64,000 nucleotides of DNA from Nocardia colli (GTDB lineage: Bacteria; Actinomycetota; Actinomycetes; Mycobacteriales; Mycobacteriaceae). The notes beneath the pieces are model-generated. The model was not told the origin of the DNA. It saw only the letters and a program-made list of their open reading frames with translations, and ran no database searches. Shown piece by piece: positions 62,601-64,000 of the stretch (positions are counted from its first letter, which is position 1; each line of letters opens with the position of its first letter). Where the stretch lies: positions 1-64,000 of the forward strand of contig NZ_VXLC01000011.1 in NCBI RefSeq assembly GCF_008704205.1, read 5' to 3'. The position numbers were made by a program, and so were the translations under genes.

Positions 62601-64000
62601 CGCCGCCCTGCCGAACACCGAGCTGGTGAACTGGTACGGGCCCGCCGAGGCGACGGTCGTCACCGACTACGCGGTCGAAGAGGCTGCGGCCGTGGCGATT
62701 CCGATCGGCGCACCGGTCGCCAACACCCAGGTGCACGTGCTCGACCGGCAGCTGCGCCCGGTGCCGCCCGGCTCCGCGGGTGAGCTGTACATCGCGGGCG
62801 TTCAGCTGGCCCGGGGCTACCTCGGAGCACCCGCCCTCACCGCGGAGCGTTTCGTCGCGCACGAGGGCGGTACGCGCCTCTATCGCACCGGTGACATCGT
62901 CCGCTGGCGGGCCGGTGCGCTGGAGTACCTAAGCCGCAGCGACTTCCAGGTGAAGCTGCGCGGTCAGCGGGTCGAACTGGGCGAGATCGAGACGGTGCTG
63001 CTCGGCCTCGATTCGGTGCGCCACGCCGCCGTGAGCCTGGTCGGCGGCAGCACCGGAGACCGGCTCGTCGCTTACCTCGTGGCCATGCCGGGGGAGACCA
63101 TCGACCAGACCGCGGCGCTGCTGCACGCGCGGGCCGCGCTGCCGTCGTACATGGTGCCGTCGGCGTTCCTGGTCCTGGATGCGTTGCCGCTCAACGCCAG
63201 CGGCAAGCTCGACCGTAAGGCGCTGCCGGTGCCCGAACTCGCCGCTCGGCCGTACCGGCCGCCGACCACTCCGCTGGAGCGGACCATCGTCGAGGTGTTC
63301 GCCGAGATCCTGGGCGCCGACCGGGTCGGGCTCGACGACGACTTCTTCGACCTGGGCGGCAATTCGCTGGTCGCGACCCGCGCGGTCAGCCGGTTGCGCA
63401 CGCTCACCGGCGCCGAGGTCCGGGTGCAGTGGTTCTTCACCGACTCCACCCCGGGCTCGCTGGCCACCCGCATCCTCGCCGCGCTGGCCGGCGACCACGA
63501 CTACGACCTGGACTCGAACGCCGCGCTCGGCGTGCTGCTGTCCATCCGCACCCGGGTGCCGCACGACATGGCCCCCGCGGAACCGCTGTTCTGCATCCAT
63601 CCGATGTACGGATTGTCCTGGTGCTACGCGGGTTTGGCGCGCTACGTGCCGGCCAGCAGGCCGATCTTCGGCTTGCAGTCGCCCGCGCTGTCGGAGGACG
63701 GGTACCTGCCGGACTCGCTGGCCGAGATGGCCGCCCGGTACGTCGCGGAGATCCGGGCCGTGCAACCGCAGGGGCCGTACCGGCTGCTCGGCTGGTCGCT
63801 CGGCGGCGTGCTCGCGCATGCCATCGCGACCGAATTGCAGGCCACCGGTGAGCAGGTCGCGCTGCTCGCGATGCTGGATAGTCACCCCGACATCGACGTG
63901 ACCGACTTCCGCGCGGCGATCCGGGAGGCGCTCAGCGAACTCGGTATCGGTGCCGACGCGCTGCTGCCTGCCGACGGCGACATCCACGACCTCAGCGACG
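47647..64000 (+). CDS. Non-ribosomal peptide synthetase 3 (partial): A-T-[C-A-T]x2-C-A(del)-T-E*-DCL-A-T-TE
   Basis: An NRPS open without interruption from ATG 47647 to the window end (5451 residues). Leader SRVTTLPQLLATA; A1 (YTSGSTG ~179, with an 18-residue insertion from the 54-bp repeat); T1 ~582; C ~769; A2 ~1252; T2 ~1641; C ~1840 with HHIAADA in place of HHIAADG; A3 ~2332 (33-residue Ala/Gly insertion before A10); T3 ~2753; C ~2941; A4 ~3433 with A7-A8 deleted near 3655; T4 with LGGDSI ~3755; an E-like domain ~3805-4225 lacking catalytic residues; a DCL-type C (PLQSGMLFH, HHILIDG ~4391); A5 ~4855; T5 ~5236; TE with GWSLGG ~5382, cut by the edge. Codes by eye: A1 and A4 DALFVGGIM, A2 DVWDFILVS, A3 DLWHLILVS, A5 DIWHFAWVV. 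No residue is assigned. Confidence 0.94.
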   Translation, partial: MTRPARVRPTRTRRSRVTTLPQLLATAAEANPSGIGVAFADATGTLAELSYAELDDRSTRLARLLIGRGIGPEDLVAIGIPRSIDSVVAVWAVAKAGAGFVPVDPNYPADRVEHMVVDSGAVFGLTVAAVRDELPDRVDWLPIDTADCARLLEEFPADPVTYIDRVRPLRAEHPAYVIYTSGSTGKPKGVVVTQAGLSSFCDEQRERYRVTSDSRTLHFASPSFDASVLELLLAVGGAATMVVVAPTVFGGEELAALIRREGVTHAFITPAALASVDPSGLDELRVVVAGGEACPPELVRRWAAPVSGNRIREFFNGYGPTETTIMTNISAPLAADAPVTIGGPIRAITEYVLDEQMVPVAAGGVGELYITGAQLARGYHDRAGLTALRFVANPFEANGSRLYRTGDLVRLASASRSDSVGGGGRATGGPDSGELEYLGRNDFQVKIRGFRIELGEIDAVLAAHETVDFAVTVGHDLDSGATILVSYVHSAPGMDADAAELAAVAEQSLPAHMVPTVVMVLATIPLTPVGKLDRAALPSPRLQTKVFRAPVGPLEELVADVFAELLGPGAPVGADDNFFELGGNSLIATQAAARLGAALTARVPARLIFETPTVAGLAERMETLKGAGDRRALAPTERPEHIPLSLAQQRMWFLNQFDTASAANNIPFAIRLSGLLDVSALQAAITDVIERHETLRTVYPAIDGTGYQVILPAAQAVPDLAPKPLAEHEVADWLRGFALAGFDVAAEVPLRIALAELSPSEHVVVVVVHHIAADGASVAPFLRDLLGAFLSRRNGAPPAVPPLPVQYADYTLWQREVLGAESDPTSVAAAQIAYWRHVLAGIPDRLELPADRPRPPIASGGGAEYTFEVSAEVHRGLIELAQRSGASEFMVVHAAFAALLARLTGTDDITIGTPVAGRGERELDGLIGMFVNTLVLRTPIDLGASFLDLLDATKETDLAAFSHAELPFERLVEVLDPVRSQAHHPLFQVALFFQNLTRAQVELPGLSAQAVDFDGAVAKFDLQLTVVPKPESGFSAQFLYATDLFDEATIAEFARRFERLLVAVGADPERAVEEIDLLAPAELARILVGWNETRHAVAPELLLDGYRRAAAAHPDAIALVHEGATLAYREFDERVNRLARLLISQGVGAESLVGLAIRRSLDLVVGMYAIVTAGGAYVPLDPDHPAERIAHILDTAQPACVVTTSADAIEVPAGIEVLTLDTVDTNAFDGAPVRPEELLRAVLPQHPAYVIFTSGSTGRPKGVAVSHAAINNQIEWMLAEYPLGTDDVYLQKTATTFDVSLWGFFMPLRAGATLVVATHDGHRDPVYVAETIAAQRVTVTDFVPSMLTVFAAHTAADACPTLRDVFVIGEALPPETVGAFRAVSAARVHNLYGPTEAAVSVTYWPADGSDTRSVPIGLPQWNTQVYVLDARLRPVPTGVPGELYLAGDQLARGYVRRPDLTADRFVADPFGFGERMYRTGDLVVWRDATAGRAHRLEYIGRTDFQVKFRGQRIELGEIETALLAQPAVNQAVALVSQSTLGDQLVAYVVAAPGHSIEQPELLAAIAETLPAYMIPTALVPLDAFPLNPSGKLDRKALPEPTFSAREFRAPATPVEEIVAGVFGEVLGLDRVGADDDFFALGGNSLIATQLVARLGAAMDAKVPVRTLFETPTVQSLAAAIESRTHAERGVQLGSIARPEQLPLSLAQRRMWFLNRFDQADGDDAAVGSAAYNLPFALRLTGTLDVAALGAALDDVVSRHEVLRTVYPENADGPVQVVLPASLVALDVTARPVAAADVPGEVYALASTPFDVTGEVPVRVRLLEITDGTAGSDYVLAVVVHHIAADASSMGPLVRDVMIAYAARTAGEAPGWNPLRVQYADYALWQRAVLGDETDPESIAAQQILFWRKQLAGLPDLLELPTDRPRPAIASMAGARVDVRIDAATHAGLVELGRAQGATLFMVVHTALAVLLARLSGSGDIAIGTPVAGRGERELDDLIGMFVNTVVFRTGFDGGESFTDVLARQRDTDLQAFANADIPFERLVEVLNPPRSTAHHPLFQVGLSFQNIARTALELPGLTVAGVDADLDVSQFDLHLIVGDGYDESGAPTGIGGFFTYATDLFDAATVQGFADRLSRILAAVVADASTPVGDIDLLAGGERDSVLVRWNETAHPVDATTLPSFLQRAVLAAAPEAVAVVADLPDGARHELNYVELDTRVNRLARYLISIGVGPEARVALAFRRSVDLVVAMYAVAKAGGVYVPVDPDQAAERTDYILATAAPVCVLTNADAEFDTEAAPLVPIDELVLGSFASGPLADSERVAPLRPENTAYVIFTSGSTGRPKGVAVSHAAIANQLHWKTAEFDLSDDDAVLLKTAATFDLSVWEFWSAVACAGKLVIAAPDGHRDPAYLNDLIIRESVTTLHAVPSMLDALLVHTGTAADPEPSPLRRVLAIGEALPAALAQRFLLAHPGVRLDNLYGPTEAAVSVTRHRVTEADQGSVPIGTPEWNSQTYVLDGRLRPVPVGISGELYLSGSQLARGYFGRADLTADRFVANPFQSGARMYRTGDLVAWNRDGELEYQGRTDFQVKIRGFRIELGEIEAALLALPEIAQTAVVAKSDPKTGDRLVAYLVPTAEAVAPAGPAGSFAVQAAAFAAQAAAEAGGPEEPAGLDVAQVKSALSEALPSYMVPSAFVVLEELPLNVNGKLDRKALPEPEFEALVFRAPSTPIEEIVASVYAEVLGVERVGADDDFFALGGNSLLATQVAARIGAALDSRVPVRALFEASTVAGLAVKVEHTTTEHTRNPLVAQPRPDHIPLSSAQQRMWFLNQFDTSAAVYNIPAAIRLSGDLDVDALQQAVADLVARHEIMRTVYPETMAGPAQRIVAPHEVSVDLAPAQIGEERVAHEVQRIVSAGFDVTMEVPFRARLFQLAASEYVLVFVAHHISADGWSMGPLTRDLMLAYAARSGGEAPSWAPLPIQYADYALWQRSVLGSDDDPESLAGAQLAYWTTELADLPDELNLPADRPRPAAQSFAGGKTDFVIDADVHAALVGLAKQHNATLFMVVHTALAVFLARMSGTEDVAIGTPIAGRGEAELDDLIGMFVNTLVLRTRVAADLGFTDLLAANRETDLRAFANADTPFERLVEVLDPERSAGRHPLFQVALSFENLAATSFELPGLNFAALDPAADTAKFDLLLTMREQRTEAGAEAGLAAEFTYARDLFDEQTVSEFGRRFRGILAAVAQDPATAVGDLEILDESERADLVSRAGAEAAAPRSLPELMASAVTRNPTGAALVVGGRSFSYVELDAASSQLARTLIDRGAGPDVLIALAIRRSVESLLALWAIAKTGAAIVPIDPTYPADRIAHMVADSGAALGVTLTAELGGLPSMAGGRPWFVLDDRDFTFDVASRSDRPISLTERHGPIRSTNAAYVIYTSGSTGLPKGVVVTHAGLANFSAEQVERYELDQTTRALAFASPSFDASMLELLLALGSAGALVVAPPQTFGGDELAELIRTEGVTHAFLTPSVLASLDQDALSGMQAIVAGGEAVPADLVAKWAVAENRRFHNGYGPTETTIMTNISDPLRAGEPVTIGGPIRGMRSLVLDRRLRPVPEGVAGELYLGGIQLARGYHARPGLTAARFVADPYGRPGERLYRATMLVSYVLPAKGVTLDVAALTEQLGATLPEYMVPTAIVVLDEIPLTPVGKLDRRALPEPAIETTAYRAPQTKAELTIAEVIGEVLGIDRVGLDDDFFALGGDSIVSIQVVSRSRGRGVTFTPRDVFESRTVAALAKAAVVEDGPGDESGDLPLTPHAARLLETGVEVRAISLDVPESCAVEAVHTAVGKVLDQHPMLWVRLDREGDVPVLRIPPADERTGEAFRRLDAQHGETTLPIDDVVQAAAAALDPEQGRNIHFVLTGGPEGRSTLIVVANGLVVDDISWRTIVDQLTAAWSRGRHAAPAAPESGLGVLIRALSAKAHDLRTVGELGWWERVLATIPEGNVADGRDLRARSRVSLAITAEGAAAVAAAAAAYHATVDDVLLTAVALALQTAAGDPVTRALGSVIRLSADERSATDADENMVGGFTTEFPLPLRLSRIDADDALVGGPAAGAALAQIKELRRSVPSQGVGYGLLRYLNADTAADLSELGRGRFALRYRDLRPARVHTDTTADDLLLDLTVDAADDGLVARFDYASAAFAGDAVKTFAEHWIYALGGLAEHGLRAEGVTFTPSDFTLVRLKQADIDRLAATYPNLTDVWPVTPLQSGMLFHALLAESSVDVYTTQFVLDLGGDVDPGRMHRAAQAVLDRHDNLRVAFAEDAAGNPLQIVQDSLEVPWRLIDLSRLEPDAAAVELAAIKAADLADHFDMRTAPLLRFALIRSSADAFHLLVTSHHILIDGWSMPLLMKDLLTLYALGGNSRHLPKVPSYRGYLAWLVAQKADAAREAWRTALSGITEPTPLAPVDPGREISAGVGEVGFELAQSDTTALTRLASGLGVTVNTVVQAAWGLLIGRSVDRDDVVFGATVSGRPPQLDGVESMVGLFLNAIPVRVRLGATDTLGGLLRQLQGEQAGLLDHHYLGLSDIQETIGVEGLFDSLVVFESFPVDRDGLDKASDIDGLSVTGVGAVNGTHYPLTVMVVLDSQLRVSVKYLRDLFDETAAQALAQRLSALIRRFVTNPQARIADIDVLLDTERAELAARNATEVPELLDDATLLSLFDAQVARTPDAPAVRYGDVTLSYADLDLRSRALAGEISRWGIGAESRVGVAMRRGIDLVVTIYGVLRAGAGYLPIDPDHPAERNEYVLAGANPACVLTTTADAFETDTDIAVVAVDTLYLPLESVAFTDTDIHPDNVAYVIYTSGSTGRPKGVVITHRQMVNQFRWAQRAYPHDAGDVVLHKTPITFDISTWELFWPLQTGASIVVAEPDGHRDPVYLAETIAENAVSTVHFVPSMLDAFLGPESAAEYPSLRRVFAAGEALTAETATAFAAALPNTELVNWYGPAEATVVTDYAVEEAAAVAIPIGAPVANTQVHVLDRQLRPVPPGSAGELYIAGVQLARGYLGAPALTAERFVAHEGGTRLYRTGDIVRWRAGALEYLSRSDFQVKLRGQRVELGEIETVLLGLDSVRHAAVSLVGGSTGDRLVAYLVAMPGETIDQTAALLHARAALPSYMVPSAFLVLDALPLNASGKLDRKALPVPELAARPYRPPTTPLERTIVEVFAEILGADRVGLDDDFFDLGGNSLVATRAVSRLRTLTGAEVRVQWFFTDSTPGSLATRILAALAGDHDYDLDSNAALGVLLSIRTRVPHDMAPAEPLFCIHPMYGLSWCYAGLARYVPASRPIFGLQSPALSEDGYLPDSLAEMAARYVAEIRAVQPQGPYRLLGWSLGGVLAHAIATELQATGEQVALLAMLDSHPDIDVTDFRAAIREALSELGIGADALLPADGDIHDLSD
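48882..48935 (+). repeat. 54-bp repeat, copy B, inside NRPS3 A1
   Basis: The inverted partner of 44822-44875 (47 of 54 bases equal, 28 in a row). It is read in frame as a Ser/Gly-rich segment (SASRSDSVGGGGRATGG) between YRTGDLVRL (A7) and GELEYLGRND (A8). The paralogous NRPS2 A1 has only WTAEGR at this point. The repeat therefore adds about 18 residues to a surface loop without breaking the frame. Confidence 0.85.
57475..58800 (+). other. NRPS3 A4: adenylation domain with in-frame A7-A8 deletion
   Basis: A1-A6 are intact: YTSGSTGLPKG, SFDASMLELLLA, GYGPTETTIMTN and GELYLGGIQLARGY. The sequence then runs from GERLYR directly to ATMLVSYVLP, where paralogues have about 60 further residues (SGD of A7, the hinge, QVK-RGFRIELGEI of A8). 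The junction lies near 58609. A10 (TPVGKLDRRALP) is present. The ribose-binding Asp of A7 and the A8 loop are lost, so normal adenylation is unlikely. Confidence 0.85.
59060..60320 (+). other. NRPS3 degenerate epimerization domain (E*)
   Basis: The domain follows an E-type T domain (LGGDSI) and keeps E-specific landmarks: DDISWRTIVDQL after E2, MVGGFTTEFPLPL (E5-like) and PSQGVGYGLLRYLN (E6). The catalytic HHxxxDG reads ANGLVVDD, with both His replaced, and no EGHGRE motif is found before E5. Both residues needed for racemisation are therefore missing. Confidence 0.8.

Overview
The window comes from a high-GC actinobacterium, most likely Nocardia or a close relative in the Mycobacteriales. 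The grounds are very strong G/C bias at third codon positions, a propane-monooxygenase-type operon tail, an SCO5389-family gene, several acyl-CoA and flavin enzymes, and giant NRPS genes of nocardial/mycobacterial style. This placement is inference from gene content; no marker gene was searched.

Layout. (1) 1-4192, + strand: the end of an operon of the propane/acetone monooxygenase type (amidohydrolase C-terminus, MIP18/DUF59-like protein, Zn alcohol dehydrogenase, dedicated GroEL), joined by 4-bp ATGA overlaps, then a small ABM-domain protein. (2) 4196-10579: an AfsR-like SARP-ATPase regulator, a divergent haloacetate-dehalogenase-like hydrolase, an SDR-TetR pair and a darcynin-family gene. 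(3) 10741-12345: a hipBA toxin-antitoxin pair with a three-copy operator, next to tRNA-Arg(CCT). (4) 12651-18730, all - strand: methyltransferase, S41 lipoprotein, Gly-rich membrane protein, Baeyer-Villiger-type monooxygenase, acyl-CoA dehydrogenase. (5) 18912-26188: secreted PHB-depolymerase-like esterase, an ArsR/CDF metal-efflux operon, an acyl-CoA ligase, an SCO5389-family protein, a nitronate monooxygenase and an M23 peptidase. (6) 26280-64000: a LuxR-type regulator followed by three NRPS genes that fill the rest of the window.

The NRPS locus is the most unusual part. NRPS1 (2449 aa) reads A-T-C-A(Thr)-T-C-A*, where A* is a decayed adenylation domain, and it has no final T or TE. NRPS2 (4085 aa) is A-T-[C-A-T]x3-TE. 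NRPS3 (at least 5451 aa, cut by the window edge) is A-T-[C-A-T]x2-C-A(deleted)-T-E(inactive)-DCL-A-T-TE. NRPS2 and NRPS3 are twins: modules 2 and 3 have identical hand-read specificity codes, both begin with a C-less A-T module behind an Arg-rich leader, and both end in a type I thioesterase. My working model is that NRPS1 supplies a dipeptide and an orphan C domain that can pair with the N-terminal A-T module of either NRPS2 or NRPS3, giving two related products. A 54-bp repeat sits in frame and in opposite orientations inside one A domain of NRPS2 and one of NRPS3. No MbtH-like protein, transporter or tailoring gene lies between the NRPS genes, so the cluster probably continues beyond 64000.

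Two operons (hipBA, arsR-CDF) share the same promoter geometry: a TAnnnT -10 box ending 6 nt before the ATG, with an inverted repeat over the start codon. This suggests leaderless, autoregulated transcripts.
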